DNA of 64,000 nt from Druceiella hillmani (GCA_039881145.1 JAYKKI010000052.1:6701501-6765500), one strand, 5' to 3'; counted from the first letter of the stretch, positions 34,601 through 46,258 are shown. Notes: generated by a model from the letters alone, not told the origin. Program-made: numbers and translations.

Positions 34601-35524
34601 TTTAACGTATAGAAAATTATATACAGAGTAATTAATAAAAGATAATAACAGGGAAATGTATTAACCTCTGTCTTTTATTTCCATCGAGTTACGAAATACA
34701 GAAAACAACGATGCCTTGCCTCGATATCTTGCAGAAAATATTGATGTGATGTTATGAATTATTAATTTCTTTCCTATAATTACACAAAAGGAAAGAAAAG
34801 ATGATAAAACAAAAAGTAGTTAATTTCCAACTTAGGTTCATCAAAACCATAGGGTTTATTTTGTGATCCTATATAAAAGTTTCTCCAAGTAATGATCTTT
34901 TTCGAATCTTTAACTTACAGAAAAAGATATACAGAGTAATTAATATAAATTATTAACAGGGAAATGTAATAACCTCTATCTTTTATTTCCATTAAGTTAC
35001 GAAATAAAAATATAAAGATGCCATGTTTTGATGTCTTGCAAAAAATAACGATATGATATTACAAATCAATCCCTTCTTTTCTATAATTGCACAAAAGAAA
35101 GGAAAATAATATAAAACAATAAGTGGTTAATTTCCAACTTAGGTTTACTAAACCAATACGATTTATTTTGTGATCCTCAATAAAAGTTTCTCGCAATAAT
35201 GGTCTTTTCTCGTCTCTTTAACGTATAGAAAACGATATACAGAGTAATTTATAAAAGTTATCAACAGGGAAATGTATTAACCTCTACCTTTTATTTCCAT
35301 TAAGTTACGAAATATAAAAAATAACGATGCCTTGCTTTGATGTATTTCAGAAAATAACGATGTGGTGTTACGAATTATTCCCTTCTTTTCTATAATTGCA
35401 AAAAAAAAAAGAAAAGAGGATAAAACAATAAGTGGTTAATTTCCAACTTAAGTTCACTAAATGAATACTATTTATTTTCTGATCCTCAATAAAAGTTTTT
35501 CCCAATAATGATTTTTTTCTAATT
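34601..35524. repeat. Satellite-like array, three units of about 308 bp
   Basis: Units begin with TTTAAC.TA.AGAAAA.ATAT at 34601, 34909 and 35217. Each contains in order ATACAGAGTAATT, CAGGGAAATGTA, TTTTATTTCCAT, AAGTTACGAAAT, TGCAC or TGCAA before an A-run, GGTTAATTTCCAACTTA, and TTTTGTGATCCT-type ends. Units 2 and 3 look more alike than unit 1. No frame stays open across a unit. The array is bounded by ordinary AT-rich DNA. Confidence 0.95.
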
Positions 35525-35525
35525 G

Positions 35526-36970
35526 ATATTTAAGTCGTAGTGTGGAATTTTATATTTTAATTAAATTTATGAAGCGGAAATTATCTCCATAATATATCTA
35601 AAAATATAAAGTTCTTTGGTCGCAAAGTAAGTAAAGTCGATCATGATTCAAATGAAAGCTTATCAACATCTTCATTAAATAAAAAAAAATGGGTTGAATA
35701 ACATATCATAGACGCTTTGATTTTCTGCGCTACATGGTATCATTTAAAAACTTAGAATTGAAAGTTAAAAAGGAAAGAAAAAGTCTATTAAAATTACTGC
35801 ATTTAAAAATGAAATATTTGGAAAAATAAAAAAAAATTATAAAACATCGATTGAAAGTAGTTCAAATGAATTAAACTAATTGAAAAAGTTAAATTTTATG
35901 ACATGTGACATAATATTGTAATATTGAATGGAATTAATAACTCGCACGAAGAATATTAGCCATAGAGTTAAGTAATTGGTAAATAGCAACTATTACCGGT
36001 ATTCCATCTTATCGATCATATCGTTTTAAACCTTGCTTCTTTAAGTTTAAAGAGCCATTTCATATCTCACACCAAAAATAAAATATTCTCTTTTTTTAAT
36101 GAAATTTTTCTACTGTTCTCCTTTGTATTATTGGATGGGTTGAGATATATTTTAAACCAATCCTTTTCCGGGAAAGAGAGAGGAAATTGATTACGATATT
36201 TACATACTTTTAGAGCTACATACAGGCATATGAATTGTGAATCACAAACGTGGTGAAAAAATTATATCTCTAGCTTAAGTGGAAAAAAATATTGAACACA
36301 AGATACTTGAAGCGTAAAAACAATTCGTCGGCGTTTTAACCTAAAAACACTTTAAATAAATCCAACAAAATGGTGATTTAAATCCATTTTATAAAAGAAC
36401 AAAGACTTTACATGATTTGTTTATTACACACTTAATGACAAAAAATCAATGCACAACATAAATCCTCTTGTTAACCAGATTCGGCATACATTTCAAGTAA
36501 TTTAGTTTAGTTTGGATATACGTTATTAAATTTCTCTAAAAAGGTTGCCTTTTGGATTGTTATAACCGGTGGAAGTGTGCAATAAAGCAAATGGTAGGTC
36601 TAACCTTGTCCAGCTGCAGTTACTAACGACGTTAGGATTTAAGATATTAGCGTAATAAGAATTTAAAATATTAAGGGGGTCTAGGGTTCATAGGTTAATC
36701 AATTCTATGAGATTATCACACGATAAAACTAAATAAAAGGAAATCGTTAATAATTAATAGAAATTTTATTAAACATTTTTTTTTAATTAAAAGCAATTGT
36801 TGAATAACATGTCGGAATTGTATAAACTTGTTGATGGAAGAATATGTTAGGAAAATTAAGATCTTAAATCATAGTTGACTTACTATCATTCGTTAAGAAG
36901 TTCCATTGTTCATTTCCGGACCTCATCATCGGATTATCATCAAATTTATATGAGACCACTCCTAATGAAC
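35526..36970. other. AT-rich stretch without recognisable feature
   Basis: No supported gene, element or array. A GC-richer spot near 36570-36645 (GGTGGAAGTGTGC, CAGCTGCAG) has no frame. Confidence 0.45.
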
Positions 36971-36974
36971 CCAC

Positions 36975-37540
36975 TTTCAAATAACTACCCATTTAGGGGA
37001 GTATTTCCATAAACCAATAGACACATTAAATATTTTTTTATGAATCAAGAGCTTAAATCTAAAATTTTACGTATCTAACTTACAAACCGAGGAAATTTCG
37101 TATGATTTTTCAACCCCTATTTTATCTCCTTAAGGAGAGAATTTCCAAAAACCAATAAACGCATTAATTTTATTGTTAACCATAAGTGTAAATTTAAAAT
37201 GTCAGGTTTCGAACTACAAAATGGACAAAATTTTATACAATATTTCAATACCTATTTTACCTCCATAAGGATAGAATTTCCAAAAACTAATACATGTATT
37301 AATTTTTTTTATTAACCAAGTGCATATATATAAAATTTCACTTATTTGACTTACAAACTGAGGAAATTTCATATAAAATTTCAACTCCCTTAGAGGTAGA
37401 ATTTCTAAAAAGTAATAAATACGTTAAATTTTTTTATTAACCAAGAGCATAAATCTTAAATTTCATGTATCTAACTTACAAACGGAAGAAATTTCATGCA
37501 AGTTTTCAACTCCGGTGTAGGAGTAGAATTTCTATAATTC
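36975..37540. repeat. Degenerate tandem array, about four units of ~135 bp
   Basis: The order (GAATTTC.A.AAA..AATA), (ATTAA.TTTTTT.TTAACCAA), (AT.TAACTTACAAA..GA.GAAATTTC), TTTCAA repeats from about 36975, 37118, 37253 and 37389, with a fifth partial unit to about 37540. Just right of it (about 37605-37670) is a phrase resembling the 3' flank of many insect repeats (GGTTCAGCGGTTTTGGCTG, GTTGGTCAGTCAGTGC), so the array may belong to a larger element whose other end I cannot find. Confidence 0.85.
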
Positions 37541-37801
37541 CTTTCTTAGTGCTCACTCACGCAATATAAGGAAACTATCTGTAATTTGATTAATTTCTCT
37601 ACTCTTGGTTCAGCGGTTTTGGCTGTACGTTGGTCAGTCAGTGCTGACCTTCCTCTTTTATATATAAAGTTTAGGAACCTTAAATATCATTTAAATATCC
37701 AGAGCGGGTTACTTCACGTGAATTTTTTGAAAAAGTAAGGTCCAAAACATGCAGATTAAGTAGACTCATTCCCCTTTACTGTAAATATATATATTTCGCA
37801 G

Positions 37802-37846
37802 AATGCTACCGCAATCTGGGCACACTTAAATTTCCTCGTTGGCGAG
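37802..37846 (+). other. Candidate 45-nt microexon after a strong acceptor
   Basis: A pyrimidine-rich run, then ATATATTTCGCAG, ends at 37801. The island closes at GGCGAG|GTAATA. Its 45 bases are GC-rich against the flanks. Frame 0 reads NATAIWAHLNFLVGE and phase 1 reads CYRNLGTLKFPRWR; the third frame has a stop. The acceptor is among the best in the window and the donor is moderate. No homology recognised. Confidence 0.3.
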
Positions 37847-37849
37847 GTA

Positions 37850-38715
37850 ATAAAACTAAACCCCTTCATTAACATCATCCATTTTTTTCACATTTCCCAA
37901 CGTCTTAATACAGAAATAATGCATGTATCGTGTTACAGGTCGCTTGGTGTGCAGCCACAACCAAATAAGTAGAATCACATTGACATATTTAGAAGCGGCA
38001 CGGAAAAGGTGCACCTGATGCTAGATGCAACTTTAATGAGACCACATGAGTAATTTTACGAATTTATTTTATATTTTGATAAAGAAAATGGAAAAAAATT
38101 AAATAGTTCACAAAGGAAAAATATTACAAAACCCCTATAAACGTTCGGTGACGTCGTTCCCGCATACCAATAATTTCAGGGGGGCGAACAGAAATATAGT
38201 AGATGAATCATTTGTTCAGAATGACATACAAATGAAATATGTAAACGTAGGAAGCATTTAAAATTTATTAATATTCACGTCATGCAAAGGCAAACTATTA
38301 ATTCCGAGTGGTTCTTCTGGCTCAAGCGAACAAAATTTTATTAATTCACTTTTCTAAAAATGTTTTAATAGATGCGATGAATATATAAAAATATATTAAA
38401 ACTGCATGTTTATAAAGATGAACAAAAAAACAAATTACATTTGTTACATTTCTGTCTCTTTTATTGATTGACAATATTTCTTAGTTAAAATATGAGATGG
38501 GTGATTGCGCTCAAGTCAAATTAAGAAGCAAGTTTTAAATTTACTTGTAATTGGTGTTTTTCATCAAAAATATCCAAAATATTGATGTTAACTACTAGTA
38601 ATTATTTAATATTTCCCAAATAAATTATAATAAATATTTTACTACAAATTAATCATTTTTAGTATGTCTTTTTAAGTTTGGCATAAATTGATTTTATGTA
38701 GAACTTTAGACGCTT
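37850..38715. other. AT-rich stretch without supported feature
   Basis: A GC-richer patch at about 37930-38060 contains two acceptor-like words (GTGTTACAG, TGGTGTGCAG) but no clear donor or long frame. Confidence 0.4.
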
Positions 38716-38717
38716 CT

Positions 38718-38745
38718 ACTATAGGGTATTTATATCCTATAGTAC
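38718..38745. repeat. Small palindrome 5' of the mariner relic
   Basis: TACTATAGG and CCTATAGTA face each other across about nine bases. It lies about 175 bases before the first recognisable mariner codon and may mark the element's left part. Confidence 0.55.
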
Positions 38746-38869
38746 AATAGTTAGTTGATGTCAGTTGACAACTATCAGTGCCAAAGTTTTGAGTGAATTA
38801 TATAAAAGATAATATATTTAAAGCGATATCAAATACGGATTCTATTATTTTACGAATTTCGTCTGTCAT

Positions 38870-39800
38870 GATGGAAAGACTGCCTCAAATAATATATGTC
38901 TTGCAATAGCCTAGTCCACAGTATCTTACGCGACGGCCCAGATTTGGTTCAGAAAGTTCAAGAATGAGGCCTACGATCTTGAGGAGGACCTCCATACCGG
39001 ATGTCCTGTTGAATTGGGCTTTCAACGATTACGACACATAATCGAGGAGGATTCTCAACTGACGATTCGTCAATTGGAAGCTGAGCTATACTGCAGCCAT
39101 GGCACCATAGAAACACGTTTACGTAAATTGAGAAAAGTTTGAACATACGGTTGTCATCATATCACTCCACGAGTTGTAATCTTATCACCTTCAGTACAGA
39201 GTTTATATTTACGAACGTTATTGACATTGAGACGTAATTCCGACTGGTTGAATCAGTTAATAACTGGAGATGAGAAGTGGGTAACATACGTTAACCATAA
39301 TGAAGTGGGTTGTATATGTTAACCATAATACGCAAACGTCAATGGAGAAACAGGAGTTTCAGTATCCAAACCTGAAATAAGTGCCAAAAAGGTGGTACTC
39401 AGCTACTGGTGGAATCTAGGGCATTATTCTTTGGGAGTTGCTTTCAGAGAGATCTACAATTAATGCAGATATTTACTGTGAACAATTGGACCGATTAGCT
39501 AACAAACAGAGTAATCAACAGGGTCGAGTTTATTTTCTAGATGATATGCTAGACCCATGTGGGGTTTAAAACGTACTCGTGATAAATTAGAGGAATTCGG
39601 CTGGATTTTACTCACTCATCCCCATATTCATTGACATTGCGCCCTTTGATTACCATTTACTCACGGCTCTAAGAAACCATTTACCTGAAAAAAATCTATG
39701 TTAAAAATCTCCAAAACGACCTCACACAGTTTTTTGAATCAAAGCCACCGGAATTTTACAATAGAGGAATATTGCAACTAGATGGCGACAAATACCGAAT
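38870..39800 (+). pseudogene. mariner-family (DD34D) transposase pseudogene
   Basis: A plus-strand protein relic readable across several frames. The first block (38921-39142) is open for 73 codons and has the helix-turn-helix phrases AQIWFRKFKNEAYDLEED, then GCPVEL, then LRHIIEEDSQLTIRQLEAEL, then CSHGTIETRLRKL. Catalytic region: LITGDEKWVTYV holds the first Asp, VYFLDDMLDPCG sits where HDNARPH is expected (decayed), and IAPFDYHLLTAL holds the third Asp. Other family phrases are VVLSYWWN, STINADIYCEQLDRL and KPPEFYNRGI-like words at the end. Stops and frame changes are numerous. A tandem duplication of about 26 bp (GAAGTGGGT...GTTAACCATAAT) sits at about 39272-39330. Terminal inverted repeats are not identified. 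Confidence 0.85.
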
Positions 39801-39834
39801 AATAATGGTGCATACATTAAATTAAATTTAGTGT

Positions 39835-40090
39835 AACATTTAAATTTTAATAAAAATTATTGACAGCAATTCAGGGTTAAAAACTTTATTAGCCAACGCA
39901 ATATATTCAAATAAACAATAATCAATATATCTCAACCTATAAATAGAGATTTGAGTTTACATCAATTATATTTTTCTAATATTATCTTTTCCGTCTTAAA
40001 GTAAACAATTAAGGTTTGCCGCACTTATTTGTGCGACGTCAAATGACCTCTGACACAAATAGCAGATTGCCAATAGATCGATTAACACAA
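39835..40090. other. Spacer between mariner and LINE relics
   Basis: AT-rich at first, then GC-richer from about 40015, where LINE-like sequence may already begin. Nothing is recognisable on its own. Confidence 0.4.
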
Positions 40091-40094
40091 ATAC

Positions 40095-40560
40095 TTCTTT
40101 TCAATGGGTGCATTTAAAACAGATTGAGAATACATGCAATTGGAAATGACCATTAACACGGAGAACGAAATCAAAGTTGAGATTCGACATAAAATAAAAT
40201 TTGAATGGTCGATTTTGGGCACAATGGAAAAAATCTTTTGCGCGCAGCAAAAAACCAAAACATCTCAAAGAGCAATCGATCAAACAATACATTCTTCCTA
40301 AATTAGCATACGTGTTCAAGATATAACCGGCCATTGAAAAGACCATGTCAAATATTCAAATTGGGTTAATGGAGACAAAAAAGTCGATGTCACCTTTGAG
40401 ACCGTAGGTTGAATGAGGATAACCGGATTGTATCCAGTACCACAAATGAGGGTAGCGAAGGAAATAACTTAAATGGCAATGGAAAAAAAATAACTTAATG
40501 TATTGAGATGTCATAACAAAATCTGGAAATATAATCAAAGAAAGGCGCACACATATTAAC
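40095..40560 (+). pseudogene. LINE reverse-transcriptase C-terminal relic
   Basis: One frame reads QLEMTINTENEIKVEIRHKI, then KFEWSILGTMEKIFCAQQ, then KTSQRAIDQTIHSS. This follows the familiar post-catalytic region of LINE reverse transcriptases: (E)I..RI..(G/A)W..(F/Y)G.....F......L.....(F/Y)(D/N)Q.(I/V)LP. After a frame change a degenerate tail includes ITYLNGNGKK or LKWQWKK, close to the KW.WAGH box. The catalytic palm (FADD) is missing. Clade cannot be decided from this piece. It is less preserved than the RTE element at 47-48.5 kb. Confidence 0.5.
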
Positions 40561-40735
40561 TGCCAAAGACTTGATACCTAAAAACCCAATAGGAAGTCAC
40601 AATTAAATTGTTAATATAAGAGAAAGCGGTGCGTAATTAAAAAAATTATCAGAAGAAACAAATGGCGACAAATAGCGACACATTAATATTGAAATGAGAG
40701 AAACCGAATGATGATAACTTTTTAAATATATGATA

Positions 40736-40737
<2 letters not shown>

Positions 40738-40823
<86 letters not shown>

Positions 40824-40826
40824 TAC
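40738..40826. repeat. (TA)n microsatellite
   Basis: About 85 bp of nearly pure TA. It lies about 180 bases 3' of the LINE tail. Confidence 0.97.
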
Positions 40827-41229
40827 ACATGACCATAGAAATCCAAAACCGAAAGTATAAAATATTACCCCCGTAAATATACAATAAACACTTGAACTAC
40901 TTCACAATCCATCATATTTCCGAGACTCCAAATACATGAAGTAAAAAAGTATTAAATCGAGCACAGTTTCGATAGCAAGTTAATCAGTGGAAGAAATCCG
41001 ATATGACAGAGGATCATGGTATGTTGATAAGCTATTGCGCTATATAAAAACGAACATTTCCCAAGAGTAAGCTATAACATAGGAATTTATGCGGTGTAGA
41101 TTAGTCATCTTGTTATTTAGTAATTATCTAATACAGAAATGCATACACAATAATGATATAATGTAGATACACTCGTATATAATTTCAATAACTATGTTGT
41201 CGTCATTAATCATAACACTTTCACTGCAG

Positions 41230-41292
41230 TTCATTCAAAAGAGACTGACACGGAAAATTACGATAGAGACCCATGTCGGGAAACGGATGGAT
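41230..41292 (+). other. Candidate 63-nt exon
   Basis: CACTTTCACTGCAG, a strong acceptor, ends at 41229. A GGAT|GTATGC donor follows at 41292/41293. The 63 bases are GC-richer than the flanks and open in two frames: FIQKRLTRKITIETHVGKRM in frame 0, or HSKETDTENYDRDPCRETDG in phase 1. The phase 1 frame stays open beyond the donor to a stop about 30 bases later. Unrecognised. Confidence 0.2.
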
Positions 41293-41299
41293 GTATGCT

Positions 41300-43225
41300 G
41301 AAAAGGACCATAATAAATTAGCAGTCCTATTGTTCTAAAAACGTTTCGAATGTCAAATTAAATAATTCGTCATGCAAAATAAACTTGGAAAAATATCAGT
41401 AATAAAAAACTTAATGCAATTGACTCTAAAAATTGTTATTTTAGGGCATAATATTTTAAAATAATTCTAAAAATCATATGATAATTGAGAAATAGAGAAA
41501 TTAAAACTAACTTTAATTTAAAAATGAAGGAGTATATCAATAATTTTCTTATGCTTTACAATCTGTGCTACGGCATTCATTTTGTCAAATATTTATCCTA
41601 ATAATTAGTGATAAGTAAACATAATTCTCAAAATACTGATAGAGGTAATTGTCGACGAAATGAAATATAAAAACTAAATTAAAAATCACTTTAAATGACT
41701 TGAAACTATAAATAGTGAATTAGTAATTTAAGAAATTTTTGTTCTTTTTTAAAATATTTCACATCTTGTACAAGTTTACATACACGGCTTATGAGCATTG
41801 TGTTTTAAATTTTAAAATATAATAAAAATTTTATTATATTAAAAAACGTGGTTGTAAATTTATTTCCACTGTCATGCACGATTGGAATTATATAATATAA
41901 TGTTAACATCGACCTGTATTTAAACTCCAAAACTCATATTTTTTAAATACAACCTCGTTAGCTACGAATGATCAAACATGTACTAGATTATTTGGGTAAA
42001 CCAATATTAATCCCAGGACTAAACGCGCTTCTTTAGTGTATATTAAGCGACTAAAGATACATTAATATATAACCATTGTGAGAGACGAGCTAAATCACAG
42101 GATGTGGCTTTGTACTAATTCTATACAGCATCTTTAAAGGTAGAGTTGTTAAAATGAAATATTACCGACTTCCTCTCTTGTTTATTTCCGTGATTAAAAT
42201 ATAGTATAAATATGTACCTGAACTTTGGATAAATTGGCTGAAAATATACATAGATACGAGCTTGATTTCTCGAAAACTTTTCAACATTTAATCTTACACA
42301 CAGTTTTTTACTTTATTTTGAAAGCTAAAAATAAGAAATTATTACTCCGTGAAAACATAACAACTTGGGGAACTAATGTTGTTATGTAAGAGTGGATGAC
42401 ACATTTTTCATAATAAATAGTCTATTTAATATTCCATCATCAGCAAACTGTAATACTATTAAAACCAAAAAAGAAAACGATTACGTAAAATAAGCATTAA
42501 AAAAATTGTCATAAAAACATTTACCTGAATAAAGGTCGTTTGTTAATTAAAGTACGAGTAGCGATATTTTCGAATTTCTCTCAAAAATATGAGACAGAAG
42601 GATATGTACTACTATATTTTTAATTCGGGTCTAAAGGAAAAATAAGTAATTTGTCAATATAGGAAAATGTTTTTTTTTTCAATATTTTCTCACTTCTAAC
42701 TGAATTTGATCGTTTCATTATCGTGAACAAAATCACTAAAATTATTAGGAAAATGCTATATTACCGCTAAATTAGATTTTTTTCATATGAAATATCATTG
42801 AATTTTGTAAGTAAATAAGGGAAACGAAAAATGCAAATGTAAATAGTCCTCTTGTTTTGTAGTTAAGGACCTAGAAAAGGCGATTTGCCATAACCGCGGT
42901 TTTCACTAAAGCCTTTGAACTTGCCTGGCCAAATATAAATGTATCCGCTATTAATAATGTTCATCAACAATCAACTGAAGGGAATGTTAGAGTTTTTATA
43001 AAAAATGTTTGTAAAAACTCATTTTTTAATCTATAGTATTTATAGTAGATACTTTTGAAAGAAGTTTATGACATTAAAACAACTGTCAAGTCTTGTATCT
43101 CATCTTGCAATGATCAGAAATGAAGTCAAGCAGGAGACCCTTAATTTTTTGATACAGGTAGATCTTTATGTATTGACTGAATTATTAGAAAAAAAGACTA
43201 CGTTATAAATAAACAAATACTACGT
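41300..43225. other. AT-rich stretch without recognisable feature
   Basis: No supported coding region, array or element. A spot near 42870-42930 (CCTAGAAAAGGCG, ACCGCGG) is GC-richer but has no frame. Confidence 0.5.
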
Positions 43226-43228
43226 TTA

Positions 43229-43405
43229 TCAGTATTTTTCCAACAATATTTTATAGTCCTCGGTATTCCCCCAACAACATTTCATACCCCTCGTTATTTA
43301 TTGAATAATATTTTATATTCCTCAATATTCCTCAAAGCTATATTTCCTATTACTTAGTATTATGTGAGCCATATTTTATGTGTCTCAGTATTCCTCGAGC
43401 AATGA
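43229..43405. repeat. Degenerate minisatellite, 31-bp unit, six copies
   Basis: Units of the form TC.GTATT.....AACAATATTTTATA.TCC start at 43229, 43260, 43291, 43322, 43353 and 43385. The period is 31 bases (one unit is 32), the last copy is truncated, and divergence is high. Confidence 0.88.
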
Positions 43406-43713
43406 AGAATGCACACTTTAAGGAGTCCATGAAAATAATTAGTGTTAATAGAGTTTCAATAACTAAACGTACGATTTTTTTTTAATTCGATGTCAGTATG
43501 TAATCTAACAGAATTTTAGAAATGGCTTGTCTGCATTTGCTTGATCGCCCTTATTCTTTTGTTTTTATTCAAGTCGGAATTTGTAATTAGAAAAGGGGTT
43601 TAACATTCAAAAGTGGTGTAAAATGATCGAGGGTGATGTCAATTGATATAGGAATAAATAAAGGTACGTACGTTTATAGGTTTTGTGAAAAAAATAATGA
43701 AACTTTGTTCTTT

Positions 43714-44000
43714 TGCCCTGATTCTTTTATTTCTGGAATACAACCCATAAAGATTATTAAAAACTACATCTAAGGTGAGTCGGACATATATACCGAATAA
43801 AGAAAACCATAATATCTCTTTAGCTTCTCTATAAAACTAGTCAGAAAAACTAACAGCGCCGAGAAAATAAATGAATGAATGATATCCATTTCTTAGGGTT
43901 TTATGGTTTTCTTTATTCGGTACATATGTCCGACCTACCTTAAGTATAGTTTTTAATGATATTTATGGGTTATATTCCAGAAATTAAAGAATAAGGGCAT
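43714..44000. mobile_element. MITE-like inverted repeat, about 98-bp arms and 88-bp centre
   Basis: Left arm 43714-43812 and right arm 43901-44000 are inverted copies, aligning from TGCCCT.ATTCTTTTATTTCTGGAAT through CGGACATAT.TACCGAATAAAG to AAAACCATAA with scattered differences and one or two small indels. The centre (GTCAGAAAAACTAACAGCGC and flanks) is unique. A GCCCTTATTCTTTTG phrase at about 43548 resembles the outer end and may be a partial copy. No ORF is carried. I cannot fix a target-site duplication, so the superfamily is open. Confidence 0.85.
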
Positions 44001-44125
44001 GCAGACATGAAGAAACGTCTGAGGAACTAACGGTTCATCCTAATAAAAAAGGGACTGAAATGAATAAAGAGTCATGGTTAAAAAAGTTCAAGTCCCAGAT
44101 GTCAGCTAGGGATCAAAGGAGATGA
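43988..44125 (+). other. Coding-like relic right of the inverted repeat
   Basis: A 45-codon frame without ATG reads HEETSEELTVHPNKKGTEMN, then KESWLKKFKSQMSARDQRR and a stop. The composition is protein-like. It begins in the last bases of the MITE arm. It may be the end of a dead gene split by the element. No family recognised. Confidence 0.15.
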
Positions 44126-44642
44126 AAAAGTATCGTGTAGATGTGTATGCATCGATGAAGTGTTTTAACACTATCCCTGTTATTCATAATGAATACTCTA
44201 TATCGAAGTGCAACTCGAACTTGGTAATTAATTTTTTCAAAGCAAAAAATACAGTTCTGTTCGAGTAGAGCTGCAAACTAAGTCGAGTCTACATATAGTT
44301 CAGTTCAAGTGGAGTCACAAAGGCAAATTTCACTCTAATAGGTCCACAGTTACAATCGATACCTTGTTGCACCAGCTGAGGAATTGAGTCACAATAATAT
44401 GGAAGTCAAGAACATCATAATCAGAGCTTCAGGTATGTTGTTCCGTTACCGATATGTGAAAATTTTTTGTCAGATATATTAGAAAGATATATAGGAGCAA
44501 ATACTTAATTTCAAACTTTTAATACTGGCGATCAACCCCTATTTATACCAATAATTGCATGATTGAAATAGCAACTTATTTGGCTGCTTTAATAATGAAC
44601 GTAAGATTTATATATTGTAAGGTGAAATTGAATAAGTGAAGA

Positions 44643-44780
44643 ATGTTTCGCTTAGAGCGGCGTATTTTTAATGTCAATAAACTGATTAAAATTGCAAAAA
44701 AAGAAAACCAAGAATTTTTTGGCTTTTACGAGGAAGAAAAGGGTGTTTTATATGGTTTTAGATTAGCTGACGGAGCATAA
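44643..44780 (+). other. Short unrecognised ORF, 45 codons
   Basis: From ATG 44643: MFRLERRIFNVNKLIKIAKK, then ENQEFFGFYEEEKGVLYGF, then RLADGA and a stop. Charged and balanced, unlike nearby noise. Another frame carries on with VAIVKNDSKLTDKVNFNGF about 30 bases later, so this may be a broken longer gene. No domain recognised. Confidence 0.18.
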
Positions 44781-44784
44781 TTTA

Positions 44785-46020
44785 AAAATATCTAAGTTGC
44801 TATCGTCAAAAATGATTCGAAGCTAACCGATAAAGTCAATTTCAATGGTTTCACTAAGAACTGCTTTTTGCAAAATGAAATAAAATTATTTAATCAAAGC
44901 AATGGCAGGTGTAACCTCTTTTTGCTTTCAAATGATCTACCATATTAGCGACAGAAGTTAGATTTTTCTGATTATTTTATTGTTTAGAAATGATGAAATT
45001 AAAAAAAAATTATTTTTATAGCTACAATTTTATTGTTTTAATTTTGATATACGTATTTCATATGGAAACCTCGAGACAAAGTGAAAATAACGCTGGCAAC
45101 CCAGAACATCTTCTTTTTGTCTGAGTTCAATTGGGACGGTAATAATTTTTTGACAATTTGATATTTTATAATAAACATTTTACAAAGTATTTCTTAAAAA
45201 GTAATCTGGTAATATAGAAAATTATATTACGAACGAGAAGGGAAAGAAACCTAATATTTATGGAAAAGAAGGAGAACCAATTATGTAAAAATAAATATCC
45301 GTTTGTCATTGAGTGTAAGAGAATAAAATTAAAAAGAAATTAAATTGACACTCCCAAGGAAAAGAATTATTATAAACTTTTTTAATTTTTCAAGAGAGCG
45401 AAGTTTTAAAACACGCTATAAAAATATTGAATTTCCCGTTTTGTATTATCCTATTATTATCATTAAAAAGATTTTAGAGGCACGATATTCAAACAACCTC
45501 ATAAGGACGTAAACTTACGAGAGTAGTATAATTACAACTTAAAACTGCCAAAAAATTAACACAAAACTTCCTTTGAGGTATTGAAATAATATAAAAATAT
45601 TTACTATTTTTACTTTGAGTTAGCACAGACAATAAAATATCTTTTTTAAACGAATCTAAGACTCAATTCAAGAATTTCAAGTAGAAGTGTTCATTCCCCC
45701 GAGTGACGCATGGAACTGTATCAAATGTTACCTATATTGACAAAATTTGGTAAATTTTTTTAACTCCGAGAAAGGAATACCTTATTCTTAGTTTGCAGAC
45801 ACAAATGATACATTAAATTTTTGAAGAAAGCTTATGAAATGTACTGGGTTTAGGATACTACATTAATAATAATAAGAAACTGGTATAATAAAACCATGTA
45901 TAATCGTTAGCTGCATTCATAAATATTTGAAGGGGTGTGAGATTACAAAAGATATGTGTATGACTTATACTGTTACGCCAACTGAAAATAATAATAAATT
46001 TCTAAAATAAAAAATTGACT
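44785..46020. other. AT-rich stretch with one open island
   Basis: At about 45040-45160 a plus-strand frame reads FIWKPRDKVKITLATQNIFF, then LSEFNWDGNNF, with TTTTTATAG upstream and GGACG|GTAATA within. It is exon-like but weak. The rest has nothing to report. Confidence 0.3.
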
Positions 46021-46027
46021 CCAAAGT

Positions 46028-46108
46028 ATGTTAGGTGTAAAGTATAACACAGTAATTTGTGCAACTAAGGAAGATTTATTCCAAGTCATTACTGAGCATT
46101 ATGTTGAT
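46028..46108 (+). other. Candidate first coding exon, 27 codons
   Basis: ATG 46028 opens a frame MLGVKYNTVICATKEDLFQV, then ITEHYVD, that reaches the donor GAT|GTAAGT at 46108/46109 exactly on a codon boundary. The frame would otherwise stop 18 bases later. Residue use is protein-like. It cannot be joined to the next candidate at 46259 in its only open frame, so at most one of the pair is right as drawn. Confidence 0.2.
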
Positions 46109-46258
46109 GTAAGTTTGTTCGTATAATGTGACTATAAATTTACGTGGTAACATTGTAACATCATGCCCAGAAAATGTAACGTTAGCTTACAATATCGACC
46201 TAACATTTTCATTGTTGAACACTCTAAAACTTTGAATAATCCGTAATTTATTACACAG

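Noticed and set aside
38958..39146. 62-codon minus-strand frame
   Set aside because: Antisense shadow of the mariner helix-turn-helix block, which is recognisable on the plus strand.
43774..43780. Splice donor AAGGTGAGT
   Set aside because: It lies inside the MITE arm, and the mirrored arm carries a similar word (AAGGTAGGT).
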